This document shows, one piece after another, positions 1 through 11,606 of a DNA stretch of 64,000 nucleotides (positions within the stretch are counted from its first letter, which is position 1; each line of letters starts with the position of its first letter). The translations under genes and the position numbers were made by a program. This DNA is from Phyto melanocephala (Eukaryota; Arthropoda; Insecta; Diptera; Rhinophoridae), in contig OW799234.1 of the NCBI GenBank assembly GCA_941918925.1, forward strand, positions 61,298,968 to 61,362,967, written 5' to 3'. The notes under the pieces were generated by a model. That model saw only the letters and a program-made list of their open reading frames with translations. It was not told where the DNA came from and made no database searches.

Positions 1-1927
1 ATGATTTAGTGCATTTACGTGAAATCTAATACACATTGGTAATAATTTGAATTAAGACTTTTAATGAAAATTAACGCTGTCATCTGTCTGTGGTATTAGG
101 ACACCTTATGAATTCATCGATTTGTTGAGAATATTACCTTAATTGTATTCTTTGTATAAAAGATCTAACTTTCCAATCAGGAGAATATTAATAATATTGC
201 TATAATGTTTTATTATATATTTGTATCTTAACGTTACTAAAAATTAAAAATTCAATAAAATTGTTAATGCTAAAAATTATTGTTTAGTCACACGCTTTCT
301 CCATTGGACTTTATTAGTATTAATAGACTTGTTGGAAAATTAAATCATTGAAGCCATCTTTGCATTAATTTAAATTTAATCAACATTTTCCGTTCATTTC
401 AATTAAAAGAGTTCACTTAAAGTTTAACCTTAAATAAAAGAAACAACACTAGAGTGAAGCACTGTTAAATGGGCATGTTGTAGCTGTGCTTGTCTGTATA
501 TAAATAGAGTTTATTTTTTACTGCAAGTCTAAAGCAAAACTTGCTTATAATGAACCTTTTATTAGTTCAGCTAAGATATAGTTTTCAGTAAGAAATTCTA
601 AGTTTAAATTATTTGTCTTATAAGATGTAGCTACGAATTTGTTAATGTGTATAAAGAGATTCCTCTGTTTTGGTATAAAATAAATCAGATAGAAACCACA
701 TCAGATATGTATTGAGTGATAATGTTAAACTTTTTATAAAACGTATTATTTTGTAATGTCTTTAAACTTAACTTAGATTAATATTTTTTCTTGCTTGTTG
801 GGTTTAATGCATTTCACTTGTGCTTATACCAGATCGTTAGTAGACCTTTTACCCAAATTTTTGAAAAAGTTCAAAATGTTATAATTTTAATTTTCAAGTT
901 CTCATTAACAAATTGAAAATTCAAAAATAAAACAAAAAACTATAAAAACACTTCCTCAAAAACCCAATCAACATTTTTATTACTTTTTAAAGTATTGTTA
1001 CGTTTATACCTTTTATAAACGTTGGCTTATTTTCTTTAAATAACCTTTGAGTTCTTATATTGCAATTAACAACAGTTGAAATTAGTTATAAAATTAAGAG
1101 CATTTTATTTACTTAAACACACTCAGATATTGTTTTATACACTTTTATTATCAAACTCACTTTGATACGCGCTTTACAAGCTCTACTGTTATACTGATCA
1201 TGTTAGCTGTGCTGTTCGGCTATTTATAGTAACATAGTGGTGTTCGGTAACATTCGACAAAGTTCTCGTATGTACACACTAGTACATTCAAAAACCGTTA
1301 CATTTAATTTAAGACTGTAGAATTGTCTCTTATTTTCTAAGCTCAGAAATTAAAACACGTTTATAGTTTTAATTTAAATAGAAAATGGCTCTTTATTTAA
1401 GTCTGTACTCTTAGACTTCTTAAAAAATATTGAATTTTAAAAATGGTTTTATTAAAATGTACAAAAAACAAACTTCAAGTTTATTTCAATGACAAGTCAA
1501 TGTCAGTTAATATAACAAAGAGGAAAAGTAATAATTAGTACAACCATAAGGAGTTAGCAATTACAATAATAGGGTTTCATGTATGTTTTATTCATACAAA
1601 ATTTGGGAATGTTTACAAGACGTAATGTTAATGTTAAGTAATATGCAGGAATAATAAAAGTGCCTAAAAGTATGCTGCACATAATAACTCACATCATGTT
1701 CGAACAACTAGCAAAATAAACTAATATAAATAAAACTACAGTAACTGAAACTACTACAACCAAAATAAATTATAATGTAAATTAAGCTATTTAAAAACTA
1801 AATCTGCAAGAGTATTTTATTTTTCCAATCCTTTCACATTTGGGTAAATCGTTCATAACACTAAATGTGTATAAATGACAACCGAAAATAAAAATTTTTT
1901 GATTTATAAGTCATTAATTAAAGTAGT
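1..1927. other. AT-rich non-coding DNA, nothing recognised
   Basis: No reading frame with recognisable protein similarity and no clear repeat end in this stretch. It is AT-rich, with scattered poly-A/T runs, as expected of fly intergenic or intronic DNA. Confidence 0.6.
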
Positions 1928-2095
1928 CGGGATATGCTCTTGACAAATCTTTTAATATTTTATTTAGTTTTTGGGTTTAAGCTTGAAAATAGAACTTGTA
2001 ACATTTTAGACTTTTTCAACGATATGGTATAAGTACCAGTTTAAATCCAACAACCAACAATAAAATATTGAAAGATTGGTTGGAAGCATATCCCG
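1928..2095. mobile_element. Inverted-repeat element (MITE-like), 168 bp
   Basis: The left arm starts CGGGATATGCT and the right arm is its reverse complement. The match continues with about 75% identity for roughly 45-50 bases per arm (left ...CAAATCTTTTAATATTTT, right reverse complement ...CCAATCTTTCAATATTTT), around a short unpaired centre. No open reading frame is present. I could not fix a target duplication, so the superfamily is unknown. A transcript would fold into a long hairpin. Confidence 0.55.
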
Positions 2096-4424
2096 AATAA
2101 TTAAGTAAATTATAAAGAATAATTTAATTAAATTTACTGAAAGGACCCCTCGCCTTTAATAAACCATTTTTGTTAGTATCGGGGAGTTCAATATATCCCA
2201 GCTTTACTGTAGTTGTTTCTTGTCACATTAAAATTTTACTAGTAGAAAAAGCAGTAAAACATTTGATGATAATAGCAGTAGTATTATCAAGCTGATGTCG
2301 TTACTGTTGCTTTTGCTGTTTTTCATGTTGATGCTGTTTTGTATCTCTATCTGTTTGTTTTAGTTGATATTGTATTGTACGTGTCTGTCGGGTGGTATGT
2401 GTGTACAACTGTTTGTGTTTCTTCTTATAATTGTACTAAAAGAGATGAAAATTTAATTTTTAATGAACTGTGTTAACACTTTCTGTAAACAAAAGTGTTT
2501 TTGTATGTTTCTTTCAGTTATTTTAACAAATTACATATTTTGTTGTTGTTGTTGTTATGTTTTGTATATGCAATGTTGCCCTGCTCAAGTTGTTGCTGTT
2601 TGTTTTTTTTCTGATTTAATAAAGGTCTGACAAATAAGATAAGGGAGTGATACTTTTCTACTTCGAATAACAAAAAAAAATTAAAAACATGTCAACATTT
2701 TAACTAATAGAGAACGAAAAAGAGGGCTTGAATTAATTCAACTGCACTTGGTTATAAGGTTAAACAATAGAGAGAAAAAAAACATGAGTGTTTATTACAG
2801 AAAAACCACTTTTTTTGTAGGCTAAGCTGTGGTAAAGAATATTGAATAAAAAGTGGGAAGTCTGCTTAAAATAACATTTATCCTAAATAAATATGAGATT
2901 GTAATTTATGTTTTTGTTTTCCTAGCTTGTGTTCGAGGGCACAGAATTTAACATAACACGTCCATATATACAAAATGTCCTTAATTTCACTGTAAGAAAG
3001 AAAGAAAGCTATAAAGGCGGCCTAATTTTGCATTACCATTTCGAAAGTACCCAGTCTAAATCTATCAAAACTGCATAGTATGTAGGCTTAAAAATTATCA
3101 ATTATTGCTGTTTCAGCAGCATGCAAAGGAGATTTGATACAAATTATTTCAAAGCTGTCATATCACACTAACGTTTTGTCCAATTTACAGGTCAATTACT
3201 TGAGATAATTCGGTTGCCAAATCATAGAGTCAACAAAGTGATGGGTTTACATGATGTATGGCATGTTGAGTCATGTTGTTGTAACCATTACAAACAATTT
3301 ACAATGATTTGAAAACCAAGTTACTGAGACAGGCGTTTTATCAATCATTTCAAGTCCTCAGCCATACTCGAGTCTACAGCGGTGATGGCTTCTTCTGTAT
3401 GCACGATATACTTAGGCTCGATTTAAATAAATGCTATCAAAAAAAAAGTAAGCATGATCCTGAGTATATGTATTGTATTGCTTAATACCTCAAATCGACG
3501 TTTGCATGCAGTGTTAACTAGAAAAAGTGATATTTAAGTTTGGCGAACGTATTTGTGCCATAAATTTCCACACTATTTGCAAAGGTTGTTATGGTGTAAA
3601 TCTTTTCATAGTTAATTGTATACTTAAATAAAACTAACACATTAAAATGACGGCTAGCTTTACAGTTATCGCTTCTTCTATTTATTATATCGCATAAAAC
3701 TATTTAGCCTTTCGAAGAAATTATTTAAAAACTATTTTTGAGCGATTACCGACAGACCATTATTTTGTATATAAAAAATAGTCGTATTTGGTAGCAACCC
3801 CTCATTACTATGCCATGTATGAAATAAAGACAGTCTTTAACATAATTTCAAAAAGGTTTTCCTGAAGTAGTTTTCTATATTGTAATACAAATAAAGGGAC
3901 AAGTTGATTTTGTTATCTTCAAACGAGGTACACACAAGAAATTATGCAATATTTACACAAAATATTTAAACATTTTACATTAAGAATCTAATGTAGTTTA
4001 GCTTAAAAAACAAAATAATTTATACATATGCTTATGTAGTAGTTTATATACATGAGTATTCATGTGAGGGTGTACATGTTTGTTATTATAATTGAAAATA
4101 TAGAAAGACAAAGAATAGGTAAGAACATTGTGTATGGGGGATTTTTATGGACATATTTAGTAATAAATTAACAAAAAATAAATAAATAAATAAATAATCA
4201 TCTTTATGCACACACTTGTTTACGTTAATGAATGCTTATTTGAACGGTGAATAAAACTCATATTATGGTTATTTTTTAAGTATCTAACAAAACTACTAAT
4301 AACAATGAATTTATTACAAGATTTTCTTTAAGCAGAAAACTTGTGCTCAAGTATCGGAACATCATTTTCGCCACAGAAGTGTTTTATACCCTCATTCGAT
4401 AAAATGCTAAGTAGAATTTGTATG
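2096..4424. other. AT-rich non-coding DNA with simple repeats
   Basis: It holds a short TTG triplet run near 2541-2556 and an AAAT run near 4172-4198. I recognise no gene or transposon end. A few short reading frames are consistent with chance. Confidence 0.55.
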
Positions 4425-4432
4425 GTGGTTAC

Positions 4433-5511
4433 TAGGGTGATCGACTCGGTTTGACAACCGGTGGAAAACCCGGTTTTTTCCTCTTTTTGCTGGCGGTTTT
4501 TTCTAAATGTTGATTTTTCGAATATCGAATACACCGGTTTTTTTATCCGAAAAATCCGGTTTTTTTATATTTTTAAGTTTATTTTCATATATCTTTGTTA
4601 CCACTCGTAAAATAGAATATTGAGTACGCGAAAACTTTCCAAACATCAGAAAATAAAAACTATTAAATATTCTTCTGTAATATTGTAAGAAATCTATTTG
4701 TTGTTTAAAAAACAAATAAAAAATAAGAAAAATAATTAAGCTTAAATATTATTTTTTATAGGATATAAACCTTACGTTAAAAGTTAAAGGTAATTGAAGC
4801 ATAAACTAAGCTGATCGATCACTTTTAGGTGAAAACTGTAGTTACAATAATAATGATAATCTTTTTCCAGATCCTAATTTTAATTAATGACATTGAGTGT
4901 CTGTCAACTTAAATTTCAATTAAACCATTGAACAAACTAGTTTATGCCCATATTTGTATGTCTGTCGGGGGTATAAGAAAGAATTTTTAAAATGAAATTT
5001 TAAAGATTTTCTTCCTAGCCTTAAAATTCTTCTTCAAATTACAGAAATCATTTTAAACAAAATACGTTAGTGCATATTAGTTTAAAAGATCTATTTAACA
5101 TTTAAAACATGTACAGAAGGAGATACAAAAATTCATAACAGCCTTATAAAAAGTCTTATTTATTTATTTATTTATTAATTTATTGTATTTATTTATTTAA
5201 CTAGTAAAGAGTACCTTTTGTCCTTAAATTCAACTAATTAAAACCAAATTAGTCATTCATGTCAGTTATTGCGTTACTGTGCAGCCAAACGTATATAAAC
5301 TGTAAAAATTTCATATTTAGATATAATTTTTATTATAATCGTTTTGAACAATATTTTTTAATTTTTTCTTTAAATATTATATTTTATATATTCGAACCGG
5401 TTAACCGAGTTTTTCTTAATTTTCAAAATATCAACCGGTTTTTGTTAAATTCTAAATTTCAAACTATTTGAAAACCGGTTTCTTAAAAAAGTCGAATAAT
5501 CACTCACCCTA
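4433..5511. mobile_element. hAT-like non-autonomous DNA transposon, 1079 bp
   Basis: The left end begins TAGGGTGATCGACTCGG and the right end, reverse-complemented, begins TAGGGTGAGTGATTATTCGACT, so the ends share TAGGGTGA and then TCGACT. The flanks are GTGGTTAC (4425-4432) and GTGATTAC (5512-5519), an 8-bp duplication with one mismatch, the size made by hAT transposases. Both subterminal regions are rich in AACCGGTTTT-type motifs in both orientations, which is common for transposase-binding arrays. No hAT protein similarity was found in the interior, so this is a non-autonomous or fully decayed copy. An internal TTTA run lies near 5157-5205. Confidence 0.72.
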
Positions 5512-5805
5512 GTGATTACCCATAGCACGGGAGATAAGATAACTACTTGCGTGGTTGCTCGACATACTTTTTATCTAATCATCACTTCCTTTGCCTTGCA
5601 AAATATTTACCTAACCCTGCATTTACACATGAAAGTAATTTTACAAAATTTCTGTCAACGTATTGTAAATAAGAATTTCCATGAAATAGACGATTTTCAT
5701 GTAAATTTATTGTACGTTTACACAGGAAAGTGAAATTTTATTTAAAAGTGTCGTCGAAAAAGCAGAGATTGAAAGCCAGAATGAAACATGCGTGATTATA
5801 AGGAT

Positions 5806-7671
5806 AACAAGTAAGAGCACTATATTCGGCTGTGCCGAATCTTTTATACCCACCACCAATTATGTGTACATTTAAAGCACAATCTTTATTATTTTGTTAA
5901 TCGCTATTGAATAATCTCTTTATAATAAAATATGTATCACTTTCTTTTAAGAGGGTGGTTAAATTTTAACGGCCCATGTTGAAGGTGAACTACACCTAGT
6001 CCTTAAATTTGTTTTCTGCATTTCACTTGACATTTCTCAATCTCAAACTTACTCAATTTGATCTGTAGAAAGATATGCAAATAAGCAACTCTTTAAAGTT
6101 ATTCAGGTTTTTTTTATTAAAATGGGCGTTCAAATCAAAATGCATTTTGTGCACTTCGTAATTCTTTTGATCAACATAATCGTTCAAATTCGTCCACAAT
6201 CGGGAGAATTGTAACAAATATTTAAATTTCTGCAAAACAGGTCTGTATAAAATGTTAGAAAATCTGTGAATGCCTTCTTAGTTCGTTGAATGGGAACCAT
6301 TGCTGTTTTTTGTGATAGTGTGACAAAAGAGCAGTCAACCTCGACTCATAATCATGCCCAACAATTGAGCATCAACATTGTCATTGAAAATTTGGACCAT
6401 CAGATAGAGGAGTGGCGCCAAGGATGGGGAGAGGGGGCTATTTGGCCGACATTTTGTTAAATACATAATTGAACCATACAAATATTATCATTATAAAAAG
6501 AAATGATAATAAATTCTTAAATAATTTGTGTTTTATTTAAAATCAACATCGGCACTTAAAATTTAACCACCCTTAATAACTTCGATATGATAGTAAAATG
6601 TTTTCGTAAATTTGGTCTTTTAGTGAAAGTAGGCGTTAAAGTAGGCGTATCAATAAAGTTTCTGCTAATAAATACAACTTAAAAATTTCAATATTGTCCT
6701 TTATTTTCCCAAAAACTTTGTCAATAGAGAAATTACATGAATTTAAGATAAACCGCTAACTTAAACTAAAACTTTTTGGCACAACAATTACATTGATTAG
6801 AAGGATATACGTAGCAAATGTGATCATCAGACCTCTAATTTTGGCGGTTTTATGAGCTTTTAAATTTCATTAACGGTAGATAACGTGAAAAGTGGGCGTT
6901 AAAGTAGGCGTGTCAAAGCTATTTTTGCTAATGAGTACAACTAAGGCATTTCAATATAGTCCTTTATTATTCCTAAATCTTTATTAATAGAGAAATTATA
7001 TGAATTTTGGGTAAAACGTTATATGATAGGTGGGCGTAAAAGTGGGCGTGACACATTGATTTTCCGTCACAAAAAAGCGCCTCACCAAAAAACAAAGTGT
7101 GCAAAATTTCAGAGTCGTAAATCAAATTTTGTTGCTTTTATGACGCTTTTGTTTTTAAATATACCGAAAAATACACTGTGCGGTATAAATTTTCGTACAT
7201 TTTGATTGATAACTCCTCTCCTAATGCATAGATTTAGACAGTTTTCGAAGAAAAATATTGCCCTTACCCAGGAAATATATATTCGAAGTTTCATGAGTCT
7301 ACGTTAAGAGGTTTGGACACAATTCCATTTTATTCGATGTTCGAAGGACACGGTTTTTTCGACCTACTCTTGCTTTTCGAGCTATAACTCTCTTCCTAAT
7401 ATTCCGATTTAGCCCATTTTCAATACAAAACAAACCTTGTCTATGAGAAAGATTCTGGCAAAATTTGAGCTCCCTAACTTTTTCGGTGCGACCTCTATCG
7501 TGCTTTCAACAGACGGACAGACGGACAGACGGACGGACATAGCTAGATCGTCATCAAATCAAACCCTGATTCAGAATATATATACTTTATGGGGTCTAAA
7601 ATGGATATTTCGATGTGTTACAAACGGAATGACAAAATGAATATACCCCCACCATTTTTTTGGTGGAATAA
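5806..7671 (+). repeat. Family A hairpin-ended dispersed repeat, copy 1
   Basis: The 5' end is AACAAGTAAGAGCACTATA followed by a short hairpin ATTCGGC-tgt-GCCGAAT and 'tatacccaccacca'. The 3' end is a second hairpin of CCACCA...TGGTGG. Near the 3' end there is an ACGG/ACAG run at about 7510-7540 and a 'tatggggtctaaaatgg' tail. The body carries 'gtgggcgt' modules related to the 288-bp unit of copy 2, but only one full unit. It is non-coding: the short frames inside recur in copy 2 as shared repeat sequence with no family similarity. The last few bases of the 3' hairpin are damaged (tggtggaataaaa). Confidence 0.75.
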
Positions 7672-9430
7672 AAAGAAGACACTGAGTAAAGCCTTTATTA
7701 ATAAAAAGGTGCGAACTAGATATAAATGTATAAATTTAATCGTACTCTGATGATTTATTTTTACCTCCATTTTATTGTGTTGTTTACTAAGTATCTAGGT
7801 AGAGTTACCAAGATTATTGCATATACAAATTTAAAGAGAAATAGTTGAAAAAAAAATAATTTATGTTAATTTTTAATAAAATTATTTTTTTTTGAAATTA
7901 CATCAATATTATTCTCTATGTATATTTGAAGAATAAATATTATCAATCTTTTCATATACATATACAAAAAAAGTTATATTTACAATTATAATTTTACCAC
8001 AATCCTGTTAGTTTGTATAGGTTTTACTAGTAGGCAACAGTGTTTACCATTTGTCACTTTAATTTCTTGAAAACATGAAAATTTACTTTCTTGAAAAACT
8101 CGCTTAAATCTGAGTGGAAAGTAAAATAAATGTGAGTGTGTTAGTGTTGAAGTGTGAGTGTATTGCGAATTTCATGAAATTACTTTCATGTCTAAATGAT
8201 GGGTAAGCCTTAATATAATTATGGCTTATCCACGCAATTAGGTGATGGTTTTCCAAAGAACCAACTAGACTTGAGGTCAATACATTGTTGTAAGTTCTTT
8301 CTTTGTCCATAAAGACAGCCAGGGTATATACACTCAGTTCAAAGGATTTAGCAATATGATAAGCAAATTCCTGTACATTGCATAGCTTTGCTTCCTCGAC
8401 TTAGGTATGATAGCGACATTGGCCTCCGTATATTCGATCAGGGTATACGCATATTCTAGGTAAAGGGATATACAACAAGGACTTAGTTTTTTCAAAATAA
8501 GTTAAATTTTTAAAGCCTTTTAAGTTCAATATACACTAATTAGGTAAACTGGATGAGCATATTTTAGATTTTTAAGTTAATTGCCTGTCAAACTAAGGAA
8601 TGTTTGGCATTGAGCTTATATTCCATAAAAGTTATTGAGTTACTGTGTGAAAGTCTAGCAGTTACTCCTTGTAATTCGAACAGAAGCTGGTGTAACTTAT
8701 GTATGCGATACTGTAGCTGATAATTAAAAAACAAGCATTGCTGCTGTACAGCAAAATACTAGGAACAGGCACACCATATCAGCTTTATATTAACAAGTGG
8801 AAAGCGCGCGAAATCCTGTAAAACAGTTTGTGTAGAGATCTTCATGACTCAGTATGGCAAAAAAATTTAAGTCGTTGACAATTAACTATTTTAAGAAATA
8901 AGAATTGACCCATTTCCTTTTTGATGTTAGCCAGATGATTGCAAAGGCAAAAACAACACCCTCGGCAAAGTGATTTCATGGTCAGTTAATTTTTGTCTTT
9001 CGCTGCGTAATTGGCCGCTTTGCTGTTGTAATTAAAAAGCGCTGGTGATGTTTATTGAGTCATTAGAAACATCTTGTTTATATGAACAAACCAAATGCTG
9101 TATTTTTTAATACTTTTACTGGGAACTAAGTTGACAAGAGTATACTTATAATAATTTACATGCTATTTTTGACTTGAATTTTGAACACAAGATGTTTAGT
9201 TTTAAAATCTTTCTTTGCTTTTTTCCTTTTGGACAAAACGTCTTTAATTTTCAACTGTTTTTCTTTTGGAAAAAATCCATATAATACATTTATTCAAAAT
9301 AGATCTCCAAAAATTTTGTCGAGAAAGGCGAAAACATGTAGCGTGGACTGGATTTATATAGAATGAACTAACTTATTAGGCTCTCTTTGGATAGCAATCA
9401 TACATCGCAACTTACGAACTGAGGTTGGAA
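7672..9430. other. AT-rich non-coding DNA, nothing recognised
   Basis: No recognisable protein-coding segment or repeat terminus. A short frame at 9181-9366 is AT-biased, has no known motif, and is probably chance. Confidence 0.5.
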
Positions 9431-9439
9431 GTACATTTC

Positions 9440-9860
9440 GGAGTTACTGGTGACATTGACGAGTCACTCAAAAGACCATTGTCACAGCTGTCTCTATTTG
9501 AAGGAAAGAAATCGGTTTTTTTATCTTCTTTGTATGTGACCTTCCTTGCTGGTAAGGGACATATAGAGTCCTACGCAAACATATACAGCATTACCTCTTT
9601 GTGATATGTGAGATCAGACTGAGATACTATTAAGATGCCTTACAGCTACCATCCAAGAGCCTTCTGCCACCAACCATGCTTTTTACTCTTATTTAAAAAG
9701 ATACCAAACGATAATTGTCACAGCTGTCTAGATGTGAGGAAATCGGTTTTACGTCTTCTCTGCGATTGTCTTGCTTTGGCTGCCAAGAGACAAGGAATGC
9801 TAGGCAAACATATGCTGGATAACCTTTCTTAGATACATGAGGTCAGACTGAAATATCTGC
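9440..9860 (+). pseudogene. LINE 3' ORF remnant, two tandem degraded copies
   Basis: The segment near 9716-9860 reads as a C-rich C-terminal tail of an I/R1/jockey-type non-LTR element: CHSCLDV, then LLCDCLALAAKRQG, then LGKHMLDNLS. This resembles the family pattern of a CxxC zinc-knuckle-like block, 'HxLCxCPALA', R-rich and 'LG'. The segment near 9478-9630 is a more decayed version of the same sequence (both contain 'gtcacagctgtct', an aaatcggtttt block, a 'caaacatat' block and a 'gagatcagactga' or 'gaggtcagactga' block). The region therefore holds a duplicated or twice-inserted fragment. Neither copy is a working gene. Clade assignment is inference from memory of the family pattern. Confidence 0.5.
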
Positions 9861-10092
9861 TGGGACAACTGACGGCTACGGGGTATAATTAAGTGCCCCT
9901 CTCCTCTAAGGCTTACCCTTGACAAAACGATGTCATACAGACTCCACTTCATAATTCGCGCACAATCAATTACCACGGTATCCATCTAACCATTTAAATG
10001 TGCAAAAGATGATTAGTTCTTTATAACTTAAAATATTTCAACTTCATTTCATTTCGTTACAAAGTATTTTGTATACAAAGTTTTAAGACTTA

Positions 10093-10208
10093 GGTCCGTA
10101 TTCATAAAAAAAGTGTAGGTTTATTAAAGGCTTATTTGACAGATGTTGTAGAGAAATTTGTCAAATAAGCCTTCAATAAACCTAAAATATTTTTTATGAA
10201 TACGGCCC
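10093..10208. mobile_element. Harbinger-type MITE, 116 bp, TTA duplication
   Basis: It is a nearly complete palindrome. The left arm is GGTCCGTATTCATAAAAA followed by a GTTTATTAAAGGCTTATTTGAC block. The right arm, reverse-complemented, begins GGGCCGTATTCATAAAAA and continues with the same block. The loop is only about 16 bases. The flanking trinucleotide is TTA on both sides (10090-10092 and 10209-10211), which fits the 3-bp TWA target of PIF/Harbinger elements, as does the GGSCCGTATTCAT start. No coding capacity. Confidence 0.85.
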
Positions 10209-10389
10209 TTAATCTCCACAGAAGTTCTTGTGAAAAGTTTAACCCTTCGTCTTACTCATACTTAAATTTTCACATTCACAACACATGAGTTTAGGCAAAC
10301 GCACTTAGTTTTAAATAGAACTTGTACGGAAGAAATATTTTCTTTCCCAGAATATAAGTTGCGCTACAACTGGTCATTTGTGGTGTAAT

Positions 10390-11598
10390 TAGGGTTTGGG
10401 ATTTCCCGGTCTTTTTATTTTCCCGGGCAACGGGAATTAAAAAATCGTATTCCCGAAAATAATATTTCTTTTAAAATAAATAATGTTTGTCAACTTAAAA
10501 ATCACGATTTGGTTAATAATTCATTGTTTTAGTAGTAGTTTATTTTCCATTAGAGTCCTTATTGTGTCAGTATTACATCTTCCGGTAATATAAACTTAAC
10601 CAAAATTATAAAAATAATTATTGCCATGTAAACAGATATCTTTTTTGGGCAACACTACTTCACTCGTCTAATACAAGAGCAAACCTCAAATTGTCGCAAA
10701 CCCATCACCATCGTATTTTTAACGGCGTTGTAATATTTTATTACAATGTTCTTAACATCAGTTTCATTTTGGTAACGTCATATTTTTACTGAAAAAACTT
10801 TGACGAATAAAAGAACCTTGTGTAATTGTTCGAATAGATATTCCATCGACTGCTGCCAATTTTGAAACAATTTCTGGTAATGTTTGGGTGTCTAAAAAAC
10901 TTTTAATGGTGGAATTATTTTTTTCCTTGGTGCAGGTGTTGAAGAATCGTTTTCAAATTTTATTTTGTGAACCAAAAGAAGGTGCCGTATGAGACCGCCC
11001 TTGAATATTAACCTTTTCGGGTAAATATTACATTGTGCTGCGTTGTCTACTTTTCGAAAATAAATCCAAACTTCAGACATTTTGCTTCTAAACAAAGTGA
11101 TTTAAAAAAAAAGTATTATTAGAAAAATTCAATCACAAATAAAAAAAATTATACTTACAAATTCTGTGACCACTTTTAAAAACAATTTGTACATACGATT
11201 ATATTTATAAAAATGAACCACGGAAACTACTGCTGGTTTTACGGTTGTTATAAAAAACATTTTTATAAAAGAAAACATTTAATTATGTATGTTTATAATT
11301 AATTCACTTGAAATTTATAATCACTTTTTAAAAATAATTCCAGAAAGTCGATAAATTTGGCGTGAAATATTTTTGACCGACGATGTTTGTTTTTCTTTTA
11401 CATATTCGTACCGTACCGTACTTTTTATTCAAATATTCTTTAAATTTATCAAAACAGATAAGAAATTAAAAATAAAATTAAATATATTTCCTAATGTACT
11501 ATATATTTTTTATTTACCGTTTTCCCGGGAATAAGAGTAAAATTTTCCCGGGAATATTAAGTGGTTCATTCCCGGGAATTCCCGGTTCCCAAACCCTA
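10390..11598. mobile_element. hAT DNA transposon, 1209 bp, perfect 8-bp TSD
   Basis: Both ends read TAGGGTTTGGGA inward (right end reverse-complemented). They are flanked by a perfect 8-bp duplication GGTGTAAT at 10382-10389 and 11599-11606. The subterminal regions carry repeated TTCCCGGGAA-type motifs on both sides. The interior keeps pieces of a BED-type hAT transposase on the minus strand (see 10770-11095) but lacks the catalytic core and C-terminal dimerisation domain. It is therefore an internally deleted copy. Confidence 0.88.
10770..11095 (-). pseudogene. hAT transposase N-terminal remnant with BED zinc finger
   Basis: The frame at 10892-11095 contains SEVWIYFRKVDNAAQCNI, then a G-rich turn and LIRHLLLVHKIKFE. 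This matches the BED finger layout (S-x-V-W-x-x-F...C...H-L...H). The second zinc-binding Cys of the pair appears replaced (CNIY where CxxC is expected). Downstream on the same strand, after a frame break, KLAAVDGISIRTIT and FIR follow at about 10800-10870, a segment often seen before the hAT catalytic core. The rest of the transposase (usually about 600 residues) is absent. BED fingers bind transposon ends; this one cannot be functional. Confidence 0.7.
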
Positions 11599-11606
11599 GG
11601 TGTAAT

